DNA of 55,411 bases, taken from positions 1 through 55,411 of the forward strand of contig NZ_NJDE01000023.1 of assembly GCF_002205895.1 (NCBI RefSeq). Direction: 5' to 3'. This document shows positions 47,854 through 55,411 of the stretch, one piece after another. The position numbers and the translations under genes were made by a program. Position 1 is the first letter of the stretch; each line of letters begins with the position of its first letter. A model generated the notes under the pieces. The model was not told where the DNA came from. It searched no databases and saw only the letters and a program-made list of their open reading frames with translations. Source of the stretch: Saccharibacillus sp. O23 (lineage in GTDB: Bacteria; Bacillota; Bacilli; Paenibacillales; Paenibacillaceae).

Positions 47854-48834
47854 TCAAGGAACCAGCTCGACTAAGAACTGCTCAAGACAGAGCTGGTTGT
47901 TCATGTTGGACTTGAGCTTCTTCTTGCTCTCTGCGGTCATGGACATGCAAGATATCCAATAATCCGTGCTGCGGGAACCTGCCACTTGGGAGATAAACTC
48001 CAGTTGATCTATGAAAACGATGTGCTCGCGCCGTTCGGAGTGAACGTAGATCATATCTCTGAACCACAAATGGAAAAGATCGAACAGGCTGTCCAAGTGC
48101 TCGCCGAGTCCCGCCTTGAACACTTGCTGTTGGGCGGTAACCAGGCTTGCGCCGTTTCGGCCGATCGACTCCTTCCCTAATTGTATCACTACATTTCTTA
48201 TTTCTGCAAACCAATTCTCTGCTGCAAGCGCCGCGCATTCTTCCGGTCCCGGCGTCAAATAAGCGGCGCAGCGGGCGGCCGGGGTCGCCAATCCTTGAAC
48301 GGCAAGATCGGCCAGAATATCTTCCGCGCCCATGGCCGTAAAAGGCACGAGCTGGGTACGGGAGCGAATGGTCGGCAGCAGCGACTGCGCGTTTTCGGCC
48401 AACAAAATGGCGACTGCCGGAGCCGGCGGCTCCTCCAGGAATTTCAACAAGCTGTTGGACGCTTGAACGGTCATTTTATCGGCTTCGTCGATGATATATA
48501 CTTTGCGGCCGCTCGTGCCCGAGCGGTAGGAGAACATCTTCTGGAGTTCGCGGATCTGTTCGATCTTGATCGAGGCTCCGTCCGGTCCGATCGCTTGAAG
48601 ATCCGGATGGTTGCCGTGTTCGACCTTGCGGCAGCTCAGACACTCGCCGCAGGCGTCGCCCAGCTCCGCGCCGCGTTCGCACAGCAGCGCTTTGGCGAAA
48701 GCGTCCGCGGCTCTGCGCCGCGCTCCGCCGCCGGGTCCGCTGAACAGATAGGCATGCGAGACCCGCCCGCCGCGCAGACTGCCGCCGAGCATGCGTTTGG
48801 CCGTCTCCTGACCGCTGATCGCGTGTAAGGACAT
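47854..48834 (-). CDS. holB: DNA polymerase III delta' subunit
   Basis: A 326-residue clamp-loader subunit. The AAA+ N-terminal half begins AISGQETAKRML; the zinc knuckle cysteines lie in CGECLSCRKVEHGNHPD with one Cys before. DEADKMTVQASNSLLKFLEEPP corresponds to the Walker B-sensor region. The P-loop position reads GPGGGARRR, without the GKT/S lysine, consistent with a subunit that does not hydrolyse ATP. AAGGAG precedes the ATG. A GC-rich inverted repeat lies just upstream. Confidence 0.92.
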   Translation of the reverse strand: MSLHAISGQETAKRMLGGSLRGGRVSHAYLFSGPGGGARRRAADAFAKALLCERGAELGDACGECLSCRKVEHGNHPDLQAIGPDGASIKIEQIRELQKMFSYRSGTSGRKVYIIDEADKMTVQASNSLLKFLEEPPAPAVAILLAENAQSLLPTIRSRTQLVPFTAMGAEDILADLAVQGLATPAARCAAYLTPGPEECAALAAENWFAEIRNVVIQLGKESIGRNGASLVTAQQQVFKAGLGEHLDSLFDLFHLWFRDMIYVHSERREHIVFIDQLEFISQVAGSRSTDYWISCMSMTAESKKKLKSNMNNQLCLEQFLVELVP

Positions 48835-48901
48835 GGGGACAGCTCCTTATTGAATAGAATAATAGCGGACTGCCTGCTGACTCGTCCGCTGACTGCACGG
48901 A

Positions 48902-48929
48902 AGCCGGGAACCTGTGTCGGCTCCCGGCT
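48902..48929. terminator. inverted repeat between yaaR and holB
   Basis: AGCCGGGA and TCCCGGCT flank a 12-nt loop. No T-run follows on either strand, so function as a terminator is doubtful. Confidence 0.35.
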
Positions 48930-48966
48930 CTCCGGTAAAATTCGGTTTCCGATGCATCGTCTGCGA

Positions 48967-49410
48967 TCAGTATAACAGATTGATCAGCAGACCGCGTATC
49001 TCTCCGATTCGATGCAGCAGATCGATTCGGCCTTCTTCGCTGTTCAGCAGGTCGTCGGCCATGGCAAGCAGTTGGCCGTCGACCTCGTCAAGCAGCTTAT
49101 AACGTTTGGTTCGGCCGAGCCGATCCCAGCCTTTGGTGTCTTTCATGCCTACGCCTCGGCGAACCGTATCTTCCAGAAACCGCTTGACCATCGTGCGGTA
49201 AGATTTCAATTCGCGCACCGTCATCGAACGAGCCAAACGGTCGCCTTGACGGTTGATCTCTTCCATGCGGCGGCCCAGCTCGTCCTGCGTCGCTTTGGCT
49301 TCCTGATGTCGGATCGCGTCGGAGAAGCTGCGCTGTTCGACGGGGCGCGTCCCGCTATCCTGCGTAACGGGCGTATTGTTCAAGGGCCTGAATCCCGGGT
49401 TGATCTTCAT
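48967..49410 (-). CDS. yaaR: YaaR family protein (DUF327)
   Basis: A 147-residue cytoplasmic protein of unknown function, mostly helical. Conserved family parts are MTVRELKSYRTMVKRFLEDTV and KTKRYKLLDEVDGQLL-type segments (here TKRYKLLDEVDGQLLAMADDL), ending RIGEIRGLLINLLY. AGGGA precedes the ATG. It stands between darA and holB, exactly as in B. subtilis. Confidence 0.88.
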   Translation of the reverse strand: MKINPGFRPLNNTPVTQDSGTRPVEQRSFSDAIRHQEAKATQDELGRRMEEINRQGDRLARSMTVRELKSYRTMVKRFLEDTVRRGVGMKDTKGWDRLGRTKRYKLLDEVDGQLLAMADDLLNSEEGRIDLLHRIGEIRGLLINLLY

Positions 49411-49445
49411 CTTGTATCCCTGCCTTTATGTCCGTGAAGACGAGC

Positions 49446-49464
49446 GGTCTCCGATTCGGAGACC
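49446..49464. repeat. short perfect hairpin in the yaaR-darA gap
   Basis: GGTCTCC-GATTC-GGAGACC. Three further GC-rich hairpins follow to 49580 (GGCCGGC/GCCGG, GCTCCC/GGGAGC, TTAGGCC/GGCCTAA). None has a T-tract; the 176-bp gap holds no gene. Confidence 0.4.
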
Positions 49465-49586
49465 CCGACTCTTCTTCAGGCCGGCTGTCCGCCGGTGGAA
49501 TGGTCGTGCAGACAAAACGTCCGGCGGGACAACTTGCGATCCGGCACGCTCCCGGACGGGAGCGCCCGGCTTAGGCCGCGCGAGGC

Positions 49587-50658
<1,072 letters not shown>

Positions 50659-50677
50659 GTTTGGTTACCGTCCTTCG

Positions 50678-52366
50678 TTATTTTGTTGCCGAATAGATCT
50701 GTATGGTCCTTAACGAAGCGTCGGCGGCCCCTTGAAAACGCGCTCCGGCTTCCCTAAGCCGAAGCAGCCGCGACGCCGCGGACGCCGTTATCCGTTCCCC
50801 CGCATAGATCAGCGGAATGCCGGGGGGATAAGGCACGATCATTTCCGCCGAGACGCGTCCTTCCGCATCTTCCGGACGGATCGGCTCCGATTCGCCCGGC
50901 GGCCGAAGATCGAACGGCACCGGTTCGGAGACGAGCGACTCGGCCAGGGATTCCGTTTCGGGCGGCTCGACTTTGTCGGCTTCATGATCCGACGGCAATC
51001 TTGCTCCGTCGGAGCAAGAAGCCGGATCAGCAGTCGGACGAGCTTCTTCGGACCCGGCAGCCGAAGACGCCGACGACTCTGCGGCGGCGTCCTGTTCATC
51101 CAGTTCGCGCTGCAGTTCTTGCAGCGCGGCGATCAATCGTCCGGCGTCTGCCGCGCCGGACCCGATTCCGAGCGCCAGCACCGTGCGGCGCTCGTCGCTC
51201 ATCTCCGCAATGCAGCCCGCGGCCGCCAGCCGCTGCTGCAGCGCGTAGCCGCTCAAGACTCGCCGTCGGTCATAGACGGCGATCTTGAGCGGGTCTTGTT
51301 CGGCGTAGGCGCCGCTCGCGCCGCCGCCGAACGCCGGGTCGTGCCCGTGCGAAGCGGGCACGGGAAGTTCGACGCGGCTTCCCGAAGCCGCCGCGTCTGC
51401 CGCAAGGCCGTCCGGCGTCTCCGGCCGGACGAAGCCGAACCTCGGCAGCCGCTCCAGCTCGCGGCGAATCTGCGCCGCGGCTTGCAGAGCCGGGGCGAAA
51501 GCCGCTTCGCCCCGGCTCTGCGTCACGCTTCGCGCCAGATCGAGCGAAGCCATGATCGGATACGAAGGGCTGGAACTCTGCACCATCGCGAGACGCCTGC
51601 GAAGCAGGCCGCGATCGAGCAGGCCGCCCTGCACATGCAGCATCGCCCCCATCGTCATGGCGGCGAGCATCTTATGCGTCGATTGCACGACGCCGTCCGC
51701 GCCTTCGGCCAGCGCGGAAGCCGGCAGCGCCGGATGCAGCCCGTAGTGAGCGCCGTGCGCTTCGTCCACGAGCAGCGGAATCCCGTACGTATGACAGATC
51801 CGGGCCGTTTCCCGGATACTGCGACCCATGCCGTAATAATTCGGCCGGGTCACGAACACCCCGCGCGCTTCCGGGTAGCGCGCCAGCGCCGCCTCCAGCG
51901 TGCTTTCGCCGGGCAGCACCGCAAGTCCGGTGCCCGGATCGCTTTCCGGGGCAACGAAGACCGCCCGCGCCCCCGCCAGCATCAAGCCGTTCAAGACCGA
52001 TTTGTGCACGTTGCGCTGCACGATCAGAATGTCGCCCGGCTCCCGGCACACCGTCAAGATCAGCGCCAGATTGCCGACCGTGCTTCCCCCGACGAGGAAG
52101 AAAGTCTCTTCCGCGCCGAAAAACGCCGCCGCTTTCCGCTGCGCTTCAAGAATCACGCTTTCCGGATCATGCAGGTCGTCCGTGCCTTCGATCTCCGTCG
52201 CGTCGATGTTGAGCACCTCGCCGAACCCGTTCGGCAGTTCTCCCGCGCCGTTTGAATAATAATGCCCGTCTTTGTGGCCGGGCACGTGAAAAGAAGCTTC
52301 TTTACGCGCGGCGTAACGAAGCAGCTCCGCATAGAGCGGAGCGTCATTCGGATCGAACCCGTTCAT
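50678..52366 (-). CDS. Orn/Lys/Arg decarboxylase family protein (YaaO)
   Basis: A 562-residue fold-type I PLP enzyme. FHVPGHKDG near residue 27, GSTVGNLALI (PLP phosphate region), LLVDEAHGAHYG and the PLP lysine K232 in QSTHKMLAAMTMGAM are clear; the C-terminal domain has VPYPPGIPLIYAGE. Family members decarboxylate lysine, ornithine or arginine to polyamines; the substrate here is not clear from sequence. It is about 80 residues longer than B. subtilis YaaO (480), through a Ser/Ala/Glu-rich stretch at about 423-500. GGGAGG precedes the ATG. Confidence 0.9.
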   Translation of the reverse strand: MNGFDPNDAPLYAELLRYAARKEASFHVPGHKDGHYYSNGAGELPNGFGEVLNIDATEIEGTDDLHDPESVILEAQRKAAAFFGAEETFFLVGGSTVGNLALILTVCREPGDILIVQRNVHKSVLNGLMLAGARAVFVAPESDPGTGLAVLPGESTLEAALARYPEARGVFVTRPNYYGMGRSIRETARICHTYGIPLLVDEAHGAHYGLHPALPASALAEGADGVVQSTHKMLAAMTMGAMLHVQGGLLDRGLLRRRLAMVQSSSPSYPIMASLDLARSVTQSRGEAAFAPALQAAAQIRRELERLPRFGFVRPETPDGLAADAAASGSRVELPVPASHGHDPAFGGGASGAYAEQDPLKIAVYDRRRVLSGYALQQRLAAAGCIAEMSDERRTVLALGIGSGAADAGRLIAALQELQRELDEQDAAAESSASSAAGSEEARPTADPASCSDGARLPSDHEADKVEPPETESLAESLVSEPVPFDLRPPGESEPIRPEDAEGRVSAEMIVPYPPGIPLIYAGERITASAASRLLRLREAGARFQGAADASLRTIQIYSATK

Positions 52367-52481
52367 GCCGCGCCTCCCGCATCTGCATTTTTCTTATCTA
52401 TTGTACCTGATTGTAGGGTATTTCCGACACCCGATTTTCATGCTCCTTCGCAAGACCCAAAAGGCATTTTGATTCTTCCGG

Positions 52482-52509
52482 TTGACGCTTCGATCAGTTA
52501 TGATATAAA
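52482..52509 (+). promoter_or_regulatory. promoter of the membrane-protein gene
   Basis: TTGACG (52482-52487) and TATAAA (52504-52509) are 16 bp apart, about 55 bp before the ATG. Confidence 0.65.
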
Positions 52510-52566
52510 CAGCAGAATTCCCAAATCCGGGAATGCTTGATCAGGAATCAGGAAGGAAGGTCGGAC

Positions 52567-53097
52567 ATGCTGGAGCAACAACGCGAGAACGGCAACGCCA
52601 CGATCTATCAATACCAGCTCATACGCAAATTCTATATCCCCCGGCCTTTACTGTTCGTCTATTGGTTGGTTCCTCTCCCCGTGTTGGCGGTCGGCGTCGT
52701 TTTGTTTTCTTGGCTTGCTTTCGTGTATATGGCGGCTGCGTTTTTATTCGTCTTGTGGATTCACTTCGTCGTCTCCAACTCGGTTCTATTGATTCGAGGA
52801 TCCGTATATCGCAAAAAATGGCGGCTGCGTTTCTCCGGCCCATGGTTCGGTTATCTCCCCGACCAGCATACCGGGTTTTCTATTCTCCGTCAGGTTCTGC
52901 TGCAAAGTCTTTGGATCGGATTCGTTTTCATCGGCATCATGGTCGCGTGGATCCCTCTTCCGTTCACGGCAGCTCTGCTGTTCTGGCATTTCTGGTTGAT
53001 GGCTCCGAGACTGTCCATTCTTATGGGTATGCGGGGGCAGCGCCGCGACGTCATGATCAAGCTTAACGAACAAGACATTTCTTACTACGTCCAATAA
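52567..53097 (+). CDS. hypothetical membrane protein (176 aa)
   Basis: I do not recognise the family. After a polar N terminus (to about 28), hydrophobic segments at about 29-50 (LFVYWLVPLPVLAVGVVLFS), 52-74 and 116-150 suggest three or four membrane helices. A basic segment (YRKKWRLRF) and a charged C-terminal end (QRRDVMIKLNEQDISYYVQ) face the cytoplasm. AAGGAAGG lies eight bases before the ATG at 52567; an upstream in-frame ATG at 52537 overlaps that site. It has its own promoter and terminator, so it is monocistronic. Confidence 0.75.
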   Translation: MLEQQRENGNATIYQYQLIRKFYIPRPLLFVYWLVPLPVLAVGVVLFSWLAFVYMAAAFLFVLWIHFVVSNSVLLIRGSVYRKKWRLRFSGPWFGYLPDQHTGFSILRQVLLQSLWIGFVFIGIMVAWIPLPFTAALLFWHFWLMAPRLSILMGMRGQRRDVMIKLNEQDISYYVQ

Positions 53098-53116
53098 CAT
53101 CTTTTCGGCTTAAACA

Positions 53117-53162
53117 AAGAAAGACCGGCTTCGACGCATTCGTCGAGACACCGGTCTTTTTA
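53117..53162. terminator. bidirectional terminator between the membrane-protein and lipoprotein genes
   Basis: AAAGACCGG pairs with CCGGTCTTT around an inner TCGACG/CGTCGA hairpin, with A-tract left and T-tract right. Confidence 0.88.
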
Positions 53163-53190
53163 TTCGACTTTCGTTCTTTTGCTGCCGTCC

Positions 53191-53589
53191 TCAGTTTTCC
53201 CTCGGAACCAATACGGTCAGATAATTGCCTTCCAGCGATAAATGTACCGTCGTTCCGCCTTTTGAAAAAATAAAAATCGGATTAGGTTCTTCGAGATTTT
53301 CCTGATCTGTCTGCTCCGTCCAACCCCACGCTTTGATCGTCTCCAGATAAGCTTCCGGAATCTGATCCAGACTGTCGAGCCCCGGTACCGAATAGCGGAC
53401 ATAACTCATCTTTGTATTATTGGCTGTTACGTCTGTTTTGCTGGCTTCTTTAGGCACGGGAAAACTTTCTTCAACCGTTGCACCGTCGTAGACCGCCCAG
53501 GACGAAGGCTCTTCCGATGTGCATCCCGTTAGAAGAAGAAGTGAACTGCAGAATAGGCAAAAGGCAAACAAAGCTACCTTCCGCTTCAT
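53191..53589 (-). CDS. hypothetical lipoprotein (132 aa)
   Basis: A small exported lipoprotein without a recognised domain. MKRKVALFAFCLFCSSLLLL is a typical signal peptide; the lipobox LTGC gives C23 as the lipidated residue. The mature part is short, with predicted beta strands near the end (TTVHLSLEGNYLTVLVPRE) and a VPGLDSLDQIPEAYLETIKAWGW-like middle section (no longer stretch quoted). AGGGGG lies eight bases before the ATG at 53589; the frame extends 12 codons upstream without support. A possible response-regulator repeat precedes its promoter. Confidence 0.78.
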   Translation of the reverse strand: MKRKVALFAFCLFCSSLLLLTGCTSEEPSSWAVYDGATVEESFPVPKEASKTDVTANNTKMSYVRYSVPGLDSLDQIPEAYLETIKAWGWTEQTDQENLEEPNPIFIFSKGGTTVHLSLEGNYLTVLVPREN

Positions 53590-53769
53590 ATTCAATTCCC
53601 CCTTACATCGTTCTGCGCGATTCATGAACCCCCATATAGTTCTTCTCTCCCGGTTCTAAATTCCCTGCTTAAAACCGAAAGTCCCCTAGAAAAACCGACG
53701 ATCCTGCTGTGCAGACTTTGACTTTTCCCTGAGTCGCTCGGCTCCCAGAGCCGTTCAACCCATTTCATC
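53590..53769 (-). other. long leader of the lipoprotein gene
   Basis: About 175 nt of predicted leader include GGCTC-TGG-GAGCC (near 53740-53755) and several G-rich stretches (AGGGGAC, TGGGGG). I compared it by eye with common riboswitch cores (SAM, FMN, ydaO, GEMM, preQ1, glycine, guanidine) and found no match. Confidence 0.35.
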
Positions 53770-53813
53770 ATTATACCGAGGTTGGAAAAGTGAACGGTTA
53801 CAAAAATGTTACC
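53770..53813 (-). promoter_or_regulatory. lipoprotein promoter with a direct repeat over the -35 region
   Basis: A minus-strand TATAAT lies at 53770-53775. The -35 position has no consensus hexamer; instead the plus strand shows GTTACA-AAAAT-GTTACC (53797-53813), a direct repeat with an 11-bp period, just upstream. This layout is typical of promoters activated by OmpR/PhoP-type regulators. Confidence 0.45.
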
Positions 53814-53846
53814 TAGTCAGAAGCCTCCGGCCTCCTTTTTTCGACA

Positions 53847-53879
53847 CAAAAAGCCCTGACTGTATAAACAGCAGGGCTC
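53847..53879 (-). terminator. terminator downstream of the DUF4272 gene
   Basis: On the minus strand AGCCCTG-TGT pairs with ACA-CAGGGCT, followed by TTTTTGTG. A further GCCCCTTGAGGGGC palindrome lies between it and the gene at 53947-53960. Confidence 0.8.
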
Positions 53880-53994
53880 GAGCACGCTGACTTAACGACG
53901 TGCATCCTTAGCCGCCTTTTTGCCCTCTGCCCTCTACTAGGTCAGCGCCCCTTGAGGGGCCCCGGCAAGCTTTCGGAACCCTTCCATTGGCGTT

Positions 53995-55194
53995 TTAGGT
54001 ATCCGTCGTGACATAATCCCATTCTTGATCCATGTAACGGATCAACCAATTCAACGAACGATGGCGCTCGTACACGACTCCGGCGTCCAATCCGGCAGGC
54101 GCTTCAAGATTTTGGATCCGGGCATCTACGCATGCCCAATCGTAGCGATAGATGAGATCGGCTTCATCCATAATCTCCTGTTTGCTGCGTATGCGGGAAG
54201 CCCGCAGAAAACCTTCGAAATCCTCATGCTGCTGAAGAACGGATACCGAATGGCCGACATCGCAAATTCGATCCGGCCGCTCCAACTTCTCGATAAAACC
54301 GAGCGCCCACAGCATGACCCAATACGATTCGTATCCCCAAGAGAAGGCAGCGATCTGCGATCTTTCGGGAGCAGATTCGTTCAGATAAGCCCGTTCGCGT
54401 TCGGTGAAAAAAGCTTGGGCTTCGTATTGGTTCGTGATCCGGGCAATCAAATCGCTCGTCTCTTCGGGATTTTCGCCGGCTCCGTCGGATTCGCCTTTGA
54501 CAGCCGCGATGCAAAGCGCGATGGCGCGCGACGCGACTTCTTCGACGCTTCGAATCCGGGTCTGATCTTCTTCTTCGATGACCGGCAGATGCGCGTTGAC
54601 CGGGACTCCTTCTTCGCGAAGCCTGCGTTCGGAGCGATCTTTGCGCGCCGAAGCGGAAGCAGACGGCATTGGTTCGTCGTGAAGCAGGCTGCTGTGAGCC
54701 GTCACGATAAAATCGTCGACTTCCGAATATCCGTCCAGATCCAGCAGCAGCTTACCTTCCTGAGTCATCAAGTTCCGCGCTCCCATCAGCACGATCGCAT
54801 TCAGCTTACGAGCCAATTCATAGAGCTGCTGCTGAAACGCTGCCGAAAAAGCTTTGTCCGATTCGACGCCGATCACCATATTCAGCGTCGTGATCTGAAT
54901 CAGCAGCTTTTCGTGGACTGTCGGTTTCTGCGCCGGAACTTGAGCGAAAAAATGATACATGCCGTTTTTCATTTCTTCGAATTTGTCCGGTTCGGTCTTG
55001 CCGGTCATAATACGAAATCCGTATTCCGATTTGCCCAGCCAACTTCCCGTTTTTGCTTTCGCGTATGTACTTTCTTGCTGCATGTTGACCGATTTGGCGC
55101 CGAACACTTCGTTCAGAGCTTCGATCACGGCTTCCAGATCAAAGTTCGGGCTGTAAAGCGCCGCGTTTCGAATCACTTCCGTCGTTGATGACAT
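53995..55194 (-). CDS. DUF4272 domain-containing protein
   Basis: A 399-residue cytoplasmic protein of unknown function. The C-terminal half (about 185-390) matches my memory of DUF4272: LREEGVPVNAHLPVIEEED, FSWGYESYWVMLWALGF, DEADLIYRYDWACVDARI and YERHRSLNWLIRYMDQEWDY. The N-terminal half (1-170) is a separate mixed alpha/beta region that may act in oligomerisation or partner binding. Two in-frame ATGs are close together; the second at 55194 is eight bases from AGGAGG and is chosen. It is probably monocistronic, with a terminator downstream. Confidence 0.82.
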   Translation of the reverse strand: MSSTTEVIRNAALYSPNFDLEAVIEALNEVFGAKSVNMQQESTYAKAKTGSWLGKSEYGFRIMTGKTEPDKFEEMKNGMYHFFAQVPAQKPTVHEKLLIQITTLNMVIGVESDKAFSAAFQQQLYELARKLNAIVLMGARNLMTQEGKLLLDLDGYSEVDDFIVTAHSSLLHDEPMPSASASARKDRSERRLREEGVPVNAHLPVIEEEDQTRIRSVEEVASRAIALCIAAVKGESDGAGENPEETSDLIARITNQYEAQAFFTERERAYLNESAPERSQIAAFSWGYESYWVMLWALGFIEKLERPDRICDVGHSVSVLQQHEDFEGFLRASRIRSKQEIMDEADLIYRYDWACVDARIQNLEAPAGLDAGVVYERHRSLNWLIRYMDQEWDYVTTDT

Positions 55195-55256
55195 AAGCAT
55201 ATCCTCCTCGCTACAGACAATTGCTCTCGCAAATAGTAGGTTTATGATTGTATCAT

Positions 55257-55350
55257 ATCATAACACGTACATTTGTTCTTATTATATTTGTTCAAAAAAA
55301 AAAAAAATACATACCACAATTCTATTCTCAAAAACATCATAACATGTACA
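55257..55350. repeat. direct repeat in AT-rich DNA upstream of the DUF4272 gene
   Basis: ATCATAACACGTACA (55257-55271) and ATCATAACATGTACA (55336-55350) match at 14 of 15 positions, 79 bp apart. A run of 14 As (55294-55307) lies between. The copies could be operators of the DUF4272 gene or traces of a duplication. Nothing else is seen to the window end. Confidence 0.5.
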
Positions 55351-55411
55351 GTAGCTCTCTAGCCACTACGTCCTGACTCCAGTGTATAGCACCACCGACT
55401 CTACTCATATA

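Noticed and set aside
53590..53769. Known riboswitch upstream of the lipoprotein gene
   Set aside because: The hairpins and G-runs are suggestive, but no conserved core of a known class could be matched by eye.

Overview
The window is a conserved chromosomal block from a high-GC member of the Bacillota, most likely the Paenibacillaceae. It is shown in the reverse of its usual orientation. Read on the minus strand from right to left, the order is yaaO-tmk-darA-yaaR-holB-ricT-yabA-trmN6-rsmI, tatD-yabE-rnmV-rsmA-veg-ispE-purR-spoVG-glmU-prs-pth-mfd, yabM-mazG-hup-rqcP-divIC-yabR-yabT-tilS-hpt-ftsH-coaX-hslO-cysK, pabB-pabA-pabC-folP-folB-folK-dusB-greA-lysS. This is the familiar Bacillus subtilis origin-proximal order with Paenibacillus-type changes: HU beside rqcP, a PrsA/SurA-like lipoprotein after mfd, and greA beside lysS. 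The genus is inference. The missing sporulation genes would fit a non-sporulating lineage such as Saccharibacillus, but nothing here proves it.

Layout. Positions 1-453 are the promoter and leader of an rRNA operon whose 16S gene begins at the left edge and runs out of the window. A divergent YmcC-like/TetR pair (454-1698) follows. Positions 1799-16907 hold lysS, greA, dusB, the folate/PABA operon, cysK, hslO, coaX and ftsH. Positions 17142-30937 hold purine salvage, tRNA modification, cell division, RNA quality control, nucleoid, flippase, foldase and repair genes. Positions 31019-43870 hold pth, prs, glmU, spoVG, purR, ispE, veg, rsmA, rnmV, yabE, tatD and an HD hydrolase. Positions 44173-52366 hold abrB (+) and the rsmI-to-yaaO replication/rRNA/c-di-AMP block. 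The right end (52567-55411) is accessory: a membrane protein, a lipoprotein, a DUF4272 protein and AT-rich non-coding DNA.

How the genes work together. pabB-pabA-pabC-folP-folB-folK form one translationally coupled route from chorismate and dihydroneopterin toward dihydropteroate. hpt, purR and prs link purine salvage, purine regulation and PRPP supply. rsmA, rnmV, rsmI, trmN6, tilS, dusB and lysS mature or charge translation RNAs. Two cyclic-di-AMP sensing elements lie here: a ydaO-type riboswitch with its own terminator in front of the cell-wall gene yabE, and the PII-like receptor DarA.

The main genome-scale oddity is absence. Sites where B. subtilis and spore-forming relatives carry yabG, sspF, spoVT, fin, yabP, yabQ and spoIIE are closed up with no remnant seen, yet spoVG keeps a sigma-H-type promoter and the YabT-type kinase is kept. 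I found no mobile element, CRISPR array, prophage or tRNA gene, and no convincing wholly new system.
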